DNA of 10,187 nucleotides from positions 1-10,187 of the forward strand of contig DAOVVG010000065.1 in assembly GCA_030632175.1 (NCBI GenBank), given 5' to 3'. The notes under the pieces were generated by a model that was not told the DNA's origin, made no database searches, and saw only the letters and a list, made by a program, of their open reading frames with translations. Source of the stretch: Gammaproteobacteria bacterium (GTDB lineage Bacteria > Pseudomonadota > Gammaproteobacteria > UBA9214). Made by a program: the position numbers and the translations under genes. Below are positions 1 to 6,943 of this stretch, piece after piece; within the stretch, counting starts at the first letter, position 1; each line of letters opens with the position of its first letter.

Positions 1-183
1 GGTTCCAGCGAGGTGGTTTCTGATTTTACGCTGCATATGCTGCTGATATTATTGGAATATATTGATGTGTCCAGAGGCTTGTACCGTGGTGTCGGAGGCG
101 GGTTGGTCCGGCACGGTTGTTGCGGCGCAGGCGCCTGCATGCCGTATGATTATCTGCATCGCTCAATACAACCTTCAGGATGA
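1..183 (+). CDS. Possible 3' end of an unidentified upstream gene (partial)
   Basis: Frame 1 is open from the first base of the window to a TGA at 181-183, giving about 60 codons. The translation begins with a Leu/Ile-rich stretch (DFTLHMLLILLEYID) and ends in a Gly/Cys/Arg-rich tail. I do not recognise a family. Support is positional only: the stop lies 4 nt before the ATG of the flavoprotein gene and overlaps its ribosome-binding region, which is typical operon spacing. Sixty open codons can occur by chance, and frame 2 is also open over much of this stretch, so this may be non-coding. Confidence 0.3.
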   Translation, partial: GSSEVVSDFTLHMLLILLEYIDVSRGLYRGVGGGLVRHGCCGAGACMPYDYLHRSIQPSG

Positions 184-187
184 CTTT

Positions 188-802
188 ATGAAAATCAGTA
201 TCATCAGCGGCAGCCATCGAATTAACTCGCAAAGTGAGAAGGTGTCCCGGTATATCCAGCGTACGCTGGAACAACAGAAGATCTGCGACGAAACCTGGTT
301 GTATTTGCTGGCAGGAAACCCGCTGCCGCTGTGGGACGAGAGTATCTGGGAATCGCATCCCGACTGGATGGCGCGTCTCGACCCGATTTCGGCACAACTG
401 GCATCCAGTGACGGTTTTGTCATTGTTTGCCCGGAATACCACGGCCAGGTCCCTGCCGGGCTGAAGAACTTTTTTCTGATGTGGGGCAAGGGAGAGCTGG
501 CGCACAAGCCGGCGTTGATTGTCACCGTATCATCGGCGGATGGTGGTGCCTATCCGGTTGCGGAGCTGCGTATGAGCAGTTATAAAAATAACCGTTTATG
601 TTTTATTCCCGAACACGTTATTGTGCGCCACGTGGAAAGCGTACTGAACGATGACGCGGAGAAAAACAATCCCGATACAGACAAGTACTTTCGTGAACGT
701 ATTCCCTATGCACTTGGTGTCCTGAAACAATACGCGTTAGCTATGGATGATGTGCGGGCAAGTGGTGCGGCGAGTCTGGATGTTTTCAAGAACGGGATGT
801 AG
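188..802 (+). CDS. NADPH-dependent FMN reductase-family flavoprotein
   Basis: This is a 204-residue cytoplasmic protein of the flavodoxin-like NADPH-dependent FMN reductase family, whose members use FMN to reduce quinones, azo compounds, chromate or free flavin. The N-terminus is a beta strand (MKISIIS) followed by the phosphate-binding loop GSHRINSQSEKV (residues 8-19). The second family signature, PEYHGQVPAGLKNF (residues 82-95), contacts the isoalloxazine ring. The C-terminal extension after about residue 185 is somewhat longer than in minimal members. The reading frame is open from position 62, but I chose the ATG at 188 because it places the family N-terminus correctly and has AGGA at 177-180, 7 nt upstream. 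The physiological substrate cannot be read from the sequence. It is convergent with the long minus-strand block. Confidence 0.85.
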   Translation: MKISIISGSHRINSQSEKVSRYIQRTLEQQKICDETWLYLLAGNPLPLWDESIWESHPDWMARLDPISAQLASSDGFVIVCPEYHGQVPAGLKNFFLMWGKGELAHKPALIVTVSSADGGAYPVAELRMSSYKNNRLCFIPEHVIVRHVESVLNDDAEKNNPDTDKYFRERIPYALGVLKQYALAMDDVRASGAASLDVFKNGM

Positions 803-875
803 CAGCTTCGAATAAATATTTCTGGATGAAATGCAGTAATTCTTTTTATTACTTTTCCGGGCAGAGCGTTTAACT

Positions 876-927
876 AAAAAAATCCCCTGGTGCAGATGTA
901 CGCTACGTTGTACATCCACACCAGGGG
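876..927 (-). terminator. Rho-independent terminator of the minus-strand block
   Basis: A perfect 9-bp GC-rich outer stem (CCCCTGGTG at 884-892 with CACCAGGGG at 919-927) encloses a second perfect 7-bp stem (GATGTAC at 895-901 with GTACATC at 910-916). The two are separated by a CA/CA internal mismatch, and the apical loop is 8 nt. On the minus strand the hairpin is followed by a run of seven T (876-882 read in reverse), the classic intrinsic terminator layout. It lies 26 nt beyond the stop of the metallophosphatase gene. The plus-strand side has no T tract, so it is mainly a minus-strand terminator. Confidence 0.9.
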
Positions 928-953
928 TGGGGGAGCCATAAATAGTATCGCTA

Positions 954-3143
954 CTACCTGGGCATAAGAACAGGACCTGCACCTTCAGGTATCTGAACAA
1001 AGTCAGGATTAATTGCTGACACAGGTGCCGGAACCGGTAGAGGCGGCATTACCAGAGAATTAACGGTCTGTACGCGTCCGAGTGCGAAATCACTCTCTTC
1101 GATGGTGCCGTTGCTATCCAGGAACAGGCGCAGTACATGCACCGGGTGCAGGAACGCTTTTGGTGCAATTCGCTGTACGTTCGGACCCTGGATCACCGGG
1201 CCAAAGATCGGCTCTGGAGGAGCAAGGCTTATGCCGCTTTGATAGCTGAAGGGATTATTCAGCTGAAAGAACTGATGGTTCTTGCCACCCGGTGTACGGC
1301 AGACCCTATCCAGAGGATTGCCATGCGGGTAGCAGGACGCGAACGAATAGCTCTTGCCCGGATCCAGCGGGGCATTGTTGATTGTAGTTTTCACGATACG
1401 CTCACCGGAGGTGCTGAGTGGGCGGTTATCGAGGTCAATCTGCTGCGTCATATTAGACGACAGACCAAGATACCAGCCACCGCGTTGCAGGTACGGGTTG
1501 CGGTTGAAAACGCCATCCAGTGCGACTTCCAGGCTGCGTTCGATGATGTCACCGGAGAAATCAGCAACGACCAGGGCCGGGCTGATCGGGAAGTGACTGA
1601 AGAGGTCAGCCAGCGTGATATCACCCGAACCACCTTCGTTTGGAGACAGAATGTCGTAGCCGAAACGGAAGCCATTGGTCATGCTGATATCAACGGCGGC
1701 TACCGAGCCGGTTACATCCAGAAGCGCATCGGCAATGACGTTGTTCCAGACGGTCTCGAGATCATCATGACGGGTTAGCAGCGTATTGGTGGAACCAACT
1801 ACCTTGTTCAATGGTTCAGCCAGCCACAGACCACGTTCCTGGGTGACGGGGCCGTTTGGTTGCGGTCCTGAAGGCGTGATAACAAAGCACGGATCCAGCC
1901 CCAGCGGATTCTGGGCAGGATTTGGCGAACCGCAATACCCGGCAGGCATCACAACGTGAGGATGAAAGGCGGGGCCAGCCTGGAACTGTGCTTCCTGGGC
2001 ATCTGCCAAAGCTTTCACGGTGGAGTCTTCAGCGACCGAATCATCGGCAGGGATGGCATTCCATTCCAGGTCAGTGATCGTGCCGTTATTAACATCAAGA
2101 TCCAGACGACCCACATAATAGTCTTCGCTTAATTCGACTACGATGGTTGCGCCCTTGGCTATCGATTTCTTCTGTCCATGAGTCAGGCCTGAGCCTACAG
2201 GCACAGTGTCTATTTTTGTCTTGCTGACGACTAATGCTTCATGGGTCAATTCATGTGTATGACCGGACAGCACCACATCGACGGCATCAAAATCACGACC
2301 GATTTGAATGTTTTGAGACAATCCCAGCTCGGAAGCCACAACAATCAGATCCGCACCGGCAGCTTTTGCCTGTGCAATAGCGGCAGGCAGCTCGTTTATA
2401 CCCTGGGTAAATTCAAGACCAAGGCTGAACACATCTGCCATCTGCTGGACCATTGCAGCGGTAATACCAATCACTGCAACTGTTTCTCCGTCTACTTCAA
2501 ACGTCTTGAATGGCGGAAGTACCGGTGTGTGATGCGCTGCAAACGGTATGCCTGGCGGGCTTGGTAGTGGACCAGGTGCGCCCGGCAAGTCAGCAGCATT
2601 GTTGAACAGGTTGATGGCCACACTCGGGTAGGTTGCCTTGGTGACACAGGGAACGCCTTCGGAATTCGACATCAGCCGAATGTTCGGTGGTAAAAAGCAG
2701 GTAGTTGCATTGGAGGGCAGCGGGGTAAAGCGGGAGCGGAATACTGCCGGCCCATGTCCGAAATCCCAGTTACCTGGTACGGATACATCAATACCGAGCG
2801 CATTCATCGCTGGCATGATGGCATCACCCACTGTGAACAGGGCCTCCGCGGTGCCGTGCGTGTGATCGCCGACATTGACCAGCAGGCTGTCTTCATTGTC
2901 ATCGCGAATGTCATTGATGACGGTTGCCAGTTTGGCAAGACCACCAGCCGCATCGGCATAGCGTTCGGTACCATCTGCATCATGGATAACCGCTGAATGC
3001 GGTACCAGGGTGCCGTGGATGTCGGCTATCTGGATCAGGGTGATATCAGCTGCATGGGCGAGACTGGCCGTACCTGCCAGGCTTACAGTTAGTGAAACGG
3101 CTGCGGCCCTCGCGAAGCTGTTTCTGAATTTGCGTAATTTCAT
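954..3143 (-). CDS. Secreted metallophosphatase, 5'-nucleotidase/UshA/SoxB superfamily, atypical active site
   Basis: This 729-residue protein has a Sec signal peptide (Arg/Lys-rich start, hydrophobic core, likely AHA/AD cleavage after residue 31), so it is periplasmic. The N-terminal calcineurin-like domain shows ADIHG (D41, H43), VNVGDHTHG (D93), PGNWDF (N125) and LSGHTHE (H295, H297). The C-terminal 5'-nucleotidase domain carries TNGFRFG (489-495) and DITLADLFSHFP (508-519), aligning with the GGGIR and DI-F-P elements of UshA. Known members hydrolyse nucleotides, cyclic nucleotides or UDP-sugars; SoxB cleaves sulfur-bound intermediates. Two departures are visible: W126 stands where the catalytic His of GNHE is expected, and the His-containing metal motif is SELG (E272), with no His between 205 and 295. 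A Pro-rich stretch (184-211) and three Cys pairs are extra. The ATG is preceded by GAGGAG, 9 nt upstream. It is the last gene of the block, 248 nt after the porin. The fold is clear; the substrate is not. Confidence 0.85.
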   Translation of the reverse strand: MKLRKFRNSFARAAAVSLTVSLAGTASLAHAADITLIQIADIHGTLVPHSAVIHDADGTERYADAAGGLAKLATVINDIRDDNEDSLLVNVGDHTHGTAEALFTVGDAIMPAMNALGIDVSVPGNWDFGHGPAVFRSRFTPLPSNATTCFLPPNIRLMSNSEGVPCVTKATYPSVAINLFNNAADLPGAPGPLPSPPGIPFAAHHTPVLPPFKTFEVDGETVAVIGITAAMVQQMADVFSLGLEFTQGINELPAAIAQAKAAGADLIVVASELGLSQNIQIGRDFDAVDVVLSGHTHELTHEALVVSKTKIDTVPVGSGLTHGQKKSIAKGATIVVELSEDYYVGRLDLDVNNGTITDLEWNAIPADDSVAEDSTVKALADAQEAQFQAGPAFHPHVVMPAGYCGSPNPAQNPLGLDPCFVITPSGPQPNGPVTQERGLWLAEPLNKVVGSTNTLLTRHDDLETVWNNVIADALLDVTGSVAAVDISMTNGFRFGYDILSPNEGGSGDITLADLFSHFPISPALVVADFSGDIIERSLEVALDGVFNRNPYLQRGGWYLGLSSNMTQQIDLDNRPLSTSGERIVKTTINNAPLDPGKSYSFASCYPHGNPLDRVCRTPGGKNHQFFQLNNPFSYQSGISLAPPEPIFGPVIQGPNVQRIAPKAFLHPVHVLRLFLDSNGTIEESDFALGRVQTVNSLVMPPLPVPAPVSAINPDFVQIPEGAGPVLMPR

Positions 3144-3391
3144 GAGTTATTACTCCTCTATAGGAAAAGTCTTGTATTTTCAGTCGATGTTTTTTTCGCT
3201 GGTTGGATATCAATGCAAGACAAATCCTAAAAGAGAGCGCATGCGGGGGAAATTGGCGGACAGCCGTGACGTTCATAGGAAAACTACTGAAACGCCTATG
3301 GCGAAAATAGCGATTAGAAAATCAGGATGTTCTGATAAGCCCGCCCGGACAAGGGTATGGGTTCACGCGGACAGGCGCAGTGCAGGGGTGT
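3144..3391. other. Intergenic region between porin and metallophosphatase genes
   Basis: This 248-nt gap is the longest inside the minus-strand block. I see no convincing intrinsic terminator after the porin stop. Only weak inverted repeats are present: CATAGG/CCTATG at 3274-3300 with a 15-nt loop, and ATCAG/CTGAT near 3321-3336. The half nearest the metallophosphatase start is AT-rich (3144-3235) and could hold a separate promoter, but no good -35/-10 pair stands out. The phosphatase may be read through from the porin or have its own promoter. Confidence 0.5.
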
Positions 3392-4864
3392 TTAGAAGAT
3401 CCAGGTAAGCTGGATGCCGGCCCGGTCATCGACGGTATTAACGATCCGGTTGACGTTGCGGGTAAAACCATCTGCAACCGGTTTGACGGGAAAGATACCT
3501 CCCGGTGCACTACTGGCATATGAGCGGGGCGCGTCCAGATCCCTGAAGATGTAATTGAAGGTTAGCCGTAGTTTGCGGCTGAAGTGATAGTTCAGTCCCA
3601 GGGTGGTCTCGACAAGTTCGCGCTCATTGCCGGGATTAACCGTCCTGGAAGTGTCGTACAGCAGGTCATGACGGTGATAACGCAGGTCGAACTGCCATTT
3701 ATTGTCGAGGTAAAACCCCATATCAAGGGTGAGTCCACGTGCCTTGTTGCCATCTTCTGCCGCTATCTGCAGGTTGCCGCTATCAATATTGCCATCGGCA
3801 ACACCGCCAGCCGGGGCAATAAAAATCATGCCATCTGCCTGCATGAACTCAACACCAAATCGATATTTGTATTTCGGGCCAAAGAATCTGCCCAGTGCCC
3901 TGGCGCCAACACCATAGCGGATGCGGTCGTATTCCTCGTTGGCAGGATCTGAACTGAATTCACGTTTGCCATGCTGGTACCAGCCATAGAATTTGATCCC
4001 GTTCTTGTTAACCCCCCATCCACCGGGAAGGCTGTATTCCGCGGAGGTATATAAATACAGCTCGGGGGTGTCATTGGTATTACCTGTTTCCTGAATGGCT
4101 TCGCCGCGACCTATCATGGCCGCGTAGGATAGGTCCCACTGGTCTCTTCTGAAAGAATCAAAAATCTGTATTCCCCAGTCACGCACGCCATTGATGCCGA
4201 ATGCAGTATTCTCAGGTTTTCCCAGTGTTGGCGACGAGGGAGACCCGGCCGGTTTTGCCGCCCCCTTCACAAAGCGTTCCAGAACTTCGCGAGCAACGAA
4301 GTCGGTAATCTCTATGTAATCGAGGGTATGTACACCCTGCAGGGCTTCCTCCGGACCGGGTGTTTTGAACAGACCGGCCCGGATACGTGCGCCGGGGATA
4401 TGGTTGAATGTCAGGCTGAGATGGTCCAGTGCAACAGCGCGGGCACGATCACCGAATGGATCGTAGGTCAGCAGGTTTGGTGCTACCTCGAACAGGGTGA
4501 AATAATTTATCTTCGAGGTGAAACTGTTACGCAGCTTGCCGGTAAATATTCCGCGCGCACCGAAACGGGCGCGACGGACATAAAGTCTCTCGCTGTCATC
4601 AAACCAGGGAGAAACCGAGGTAATCGCGAGATGTTTGCCGTTGTTGGGGGAGAAATCCGGTGGACCCGGTGAGTCGGTTAAACCATCCAGGCTATCACTT
4701 CGATCATTGGTGTAGGTGGGCTGTACAAAACCCCAGAACCTGTGAGCAGGGGCGAGTGGGTGTTCAGTTCCCTGCAGCATCAACCAGTTTGCTGCGTGCG
4801 CTGTACCATGCAGAAAGCATAGACAGGCGGTGATGAGAACAAGCCACGTACAAGCGGGTTTCAT
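3392..4864 (-). CDS. Outer-membrane porin, OprO/OprP (phosphate-selective porin) family
   Basis: This 490-residue beta-barrel protein has a Sec signal peptide likely cleaved at TAHA/AN (after residue 24) and ends in ...IQLTWIF, with the C-terminal Phe used for outer-membrane insertion. Early barrel strands match the porin P family: FWGFVQPTYT (43-52), RLYVRRARFGARG (93-105) and a strand/turn around IRAGLFKTPGPEE (161-173). Amphipathic strands alternate to the end, for example KYKYRFGVEFMQ, LTLDMGFYLDNKWQFDLRYH and KLRLTFNYIFRD. Family members form trimers that pass phosphate, polyphosphate or other anions; whether this one has the arginine ladder for phosphate cannot be judged here. It is longer than Pseudomonas OprP, with an added N-terminal segment (about 53-90) and a Pro/Ser/Lys-rich segment (about 200-220). 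The start is 26 nt after the response regulator stop with a GGA ribosome site 5 nt upstream, so the two are very likely cotranscribed. Confidence 0.85.
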   Translation of the reverse strand: MKPACTWLVLITACLCFLHGTAHAANWLMLQGTEHPLAPAHRFWGFVQPTYTNDRSDSLDGLTDSPGPPDFSPNNGKHLAITSVSPWFDDSERLYVRRARFGARGIFTGKLRNSFTSKINYFTLFEVAPNLLTYDPFGDRARAVALDHLSLTFNHIPGARIRAGLFKTPGPEEALQGVHTLDYIEITDFVAREVLERFVKGAAKPAGSPSSPTLGKPENTAFGINGVRDWGIQIFDSFRRDQWDLSYAAMIGRGEAIQETGNTNDTPELYLYTSAEYSLPGGWGVNKNGIKFYGWYQHGKREFSSDPANEEYDRIRYGVGARALGRFFGPKYKYRFGVEFMQADGMIFIAPAGGVADGNIDSGNLQIAAEDGNKARGLTLDMGFYLDNKWQFDLRYHRHDLLYDTSRTVNPGNERELVETTLGLNYHFSRKLRLTFNYIFRDLDAPRSYASSAPGGIFPVKPVADGFTRNVNRIVNTVDDRAGIQLTWIF

Positions 4865-4890
4865 GCTTTCCGATTCGATTACTGCAATTG

Positions 4891-5553
4891 TCAGGGAGTG
4901 ATTATCCCCAGCCGGATTGCGAGGCGCGTCAGGGCTGCGATATCAGCAACACCGAGTTTTTTCTTGACGCTGGTACAGTGATGGCCGGCCGTTCTGGGGC
5001 TGATGTTCAGGATTTCGGCGATGTCATTTACTGATTTGCTATTGGCGAGGAGATGAAAGACCTCAAATTCCCGCGGAGATAAACCTGCAACCAGGTTACT
5101 GTCAGGATTTGTTTTTCGTTTCACCAGGTGGGACATCATATCCTGACCAATATAGGCCTCCCCTGCGGCGACTTGCCGTACTGCATCAATCATCACATCC
5201 GGTGCGCTGCGCTTGGTGATGTACCCCAGTATCCCTGCCTCGATTGCCCGGTTCAGGAACACCTCGTTTTCATGCACACTGAAGACCAGTATTCTTGCCG
5301 CCTTGTCGCGTGCCAGGATTCGCAAGCTGGCTTCCAGCCCGCCAATGCCCGGCATGGAGATATCCATAACCAGTACATCAGGATGGAACTCGAAATAGTT
5401 TGTGTAGGACTCTTCTCCACTGTCCGCTTCTGCTATGACTGTAATGTCATCTGTAGTCTCCAGCAGTCGGCGATATCCTGCGCGTACAACCGCATGGTCA
5501 TCTCCCAGTAATACGCGTATTTCAGATGTATTCAATGGTGTCATTTCCCGCAT
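4891..5553 (-). CDS. NarL/LuxR-family DNA-binding response regulator
   Basis: This 220-residue cytoplasmic regulator has an N-terminal receiver domain (about 12-130) with the acidic pair D18-D19, the phosphoacceptor D64 in VLVMDISMPG, S92 as the switch Ser/Thr and K114. The C-terminal LuxR-type helix-turn-helix (about 156-218) reads LSPREFEVFHLLA then VNDIAEILNISPRTAGHH and KKKLGV. Its gene overlaps the 3' end of the kinase gene by 32 nt, so the two are probably translationally coupled and form a cognate pair. A second in-frame ATG at residue 4 (5542-5544) is an alternative start; neither has a strong ribosome site. The immediate downstream gene is the porin, the most likely target along with the cluster itself. 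Phosphate-starvation control normally uses an OmpR-type PhoB, so a NarL-type regulator beside phosphorus-related genes suggests a different signal. Confidence 0.93.
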   Translation of the reverse strand: MREMTPLNTSEIRVLLGDDHAVVRAGYRRLLETTDDITVIAEADSGEESYTNYFEFHPDVLVMDISMPGIGGLEASLRILARDKAARILVFSVHENEVFLNRAIEAGILGYITKRSAPDVMIDAVRQVAAGEAYIGQDMMSHLVKRKTNPDSNLVAGLSPREFEVFHLLANSKSVNDIAEILNISPRTAGHHCTSVKKKLGVADIAALTRLAIRLGIITP

Positions 5554-6928
5554 TCATCAGAGGTATCGTGACCATTATCGATACGCCTTTTCCCGGCCCC
5601 GTATCCAGCTGAAATTCGCCACCCAGCGCTTCTACCCGTTCGCGCATCCCGATTATCCCCAGTCCGTCGGTCATTATAGACAGATCAATACCCTTCCCGT
5701 CATCCTCTGTTTTCAGCACCAGTTTGTCCTCCGTATTGGAGAGATCTACAGTGACGCGGGATGCGTGTGCGTATTTTGTGATATTTGTCAGACACTCCTG
5801 AACGATGCGGTAAACAGTAATGTTGACTCTCTCGCCCAGGTCGGCAAGATCGCCTGACACCGTGATTATGCATTTTGTATCCGGGTTTCTTTCCTGCCAG
5901 GCAGAAATTTCTTCCTTCAATGCTTCAACCAGTCCAAGATCATAAAGAACTCCGGGTCGAAGCCGTTGCATCATCGAATGGACTACCTCGTAGATGCGCG
6001 ACGCGACATCCAGGATGGCACTGGCGCTGGCATCAACACGAGCATCACATTCTTTTGACAGGCTGCGAATTGACTTGGCATCAGCGCGAATCGCTGTAAT
6101 ACACTGGCCGAGTTCATCGTGAAGCTCCCGTGCCAGGTGTTTACGTTCATCTTCCTGGGCAGTCAGTGACGTCTGGGCTAACTGCCTGTTCTCGGTAAGC
6201 AGTTGGCGTGTCCTGGTTTCTGCCTCTTCAAGTTTCAGTGTTCGATTCGATACTTCGGCGACCATGCGGTTAAATGCCGTGGCAGTCCTGCCGACCTCAT
6301 CCGCAGTTTCTACAGGTATGTTTACAGAGTAGTTACCACCGCCAACTTCCTGTGCTGCGTTTGACAGGACGCCGAGCCTGCGTGTGAGGCCCAATCCAAT
6401 CAGTACGGTGACAACGACTGTCAGTAGAATTTCCGCTGCTGCAATCGAGATACCGCGTATCCGGGACTTGTGAATCGCCTCTTCCATTAATGACAGGGAG
6501 AAGCCCATTAACACCGTGCCCATCGGTTGACCGGCAACCAGAATTTCACTGGATATGTCGAAAACACCATCAGTAACCGAGTCTGGATGCGGGTCAATGA
6601 CTGGTCGTGCTTCACGGGGTGCTAAACCCAGTGTGATTACGGGTGCGTCATCCCTGTCGAGGATAACCAGGTATGCCAGTTCCTGATAGTGCATTACATT
6701 GCCCAGATAATCCTGCAGGGTTGCATAATCCACAGCCACCATGTAGTTGCCGGAAGTATTGGCAATTTGCTGGATCATGCTGGATGCCGTATCACGTAAT
6801 CGATCAGTGTGTGTCGTATGTATGATGGTGATGTTATTCCACACAAGCAACGACAGCATTACGATTTCTATCGTGACGACACTTGCGATCAGGCGGAACC
6901 GGAGAGAGTAGAAGAAGGAAGTGGCCAT
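5522..6928 (-). CDS. Membrane sensor histidine kinase, NarX/UhpB/DegS (HisKA_3) type
   Basis: This 468-residue inner-membrane kinase has a first membrane helix at about 12-31, a periplasmic region at about 32-157 and a second helix at about 158-181. A HAMP linker follows (about 182-234), containing a DEVGRTATAFNRM motif (210-222), then a short coiled coil (228-256). The dimerisation/phosphotransfer domain has the HisKA_3 signature ERKHLARELHDELGQ with phosphoacceptor H270. The ATPase domain shows an N box (QECLTNITKYAHA, N382), DDGKGID (409-415), GLGIIGMRERV (422-432) and GPGKGVSIMVTIP (444-456), so all catalytic boxes are intact. The HisKA_3 class partners with NarL-type regulators, matching the overlapping downstream gene. 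It starts 15 nt after the stop of the binding-protein gene. The periplasmic region is small and of no family I recognise; it could bind a ligand itself or dock the binding protein. The ribosome site is weak (GAATGA region). Confidence 0.93.
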   Translation of the reverse strand: MATSFFYSLRFRLIASVVTIEIVMLSLLVWNNITIIHTTHTDRLRDTASSMIQQIANTSGNYMVAVDYATLQDYLGNVMHYQELAYLVILDRDDAPVITLGLAPREARPVIDPHPDSVTDGVFDISSEILVAGQPMGTVLMGFSLSLMEEAIHKSRIRGISIAAAEILLTVVVTVLIGLGLTRRLGVLSNAAQEVGGGNYSVNIPVETADEVGRTATAFNRMVAEVSNRTLKLEEAETRTRQLLTENRQLAQTSLTAQEDERKHLARELHDELGQCITAIRADAKSIRSLSKECDARVDASASAILDVASRIYEVVHSMMQRLRPGVLYDLGLVEALKEEISAWQERNPDTKCIITVSGDLADLGERVNITVYRIVQECLTNITKYAHASRVTVDLSNTEDKLVLKTEDDGKGIDLSIMTDGLGIIGMRERVEALGGEFQLDTGPGKGVSIMVTIPLMNAGNDTIEYI

Positions 6929-6943
6929 GGATTTATTTCATTC

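Noticed and set aside
62..187. Longer N-terminus for the flavoprotein
   Set aside because: The added 42 residues precede the conserved first beta strand and phosphate loop, while the ATG at 188 has a good ribosome site.
26..505. Minus-strand open frame of 159 codons
   Set aside because: It lies antisense to the FMN reductase-family gene, has no recognisable motif, and the plus-strand product has clear family signatures.
835..856. AGTAAT/ATTACT hairpin followed by T residues as a plus-strand terminator for the flavoprotein gene
   Set aside because: The stem is only 6 bp and almost all A-T, too weak to call. It could still contribute.
1137..1778. Plus-strand open frame of 213 codons
   Set aside because: It is a shadow of the metallophosphatase gene. 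The opposite strand encodes the conserved 5'-nucleotidase C-terminal motifs over the same bases.
954..3143. Calling the metallophosphatase SoxB or UshA outright
   Set aside because: It shares superfamily motifs with both but differs at key active-site positions, and no sox or nucleotide-uptake genes are nearby.
3274..3300. CATAGG/CCTATG inverted repeat as an operator or terminator
   Set aside because: The 6-bp arms are separated by a 15-nt loop with no T tract, which is within chance expectation.
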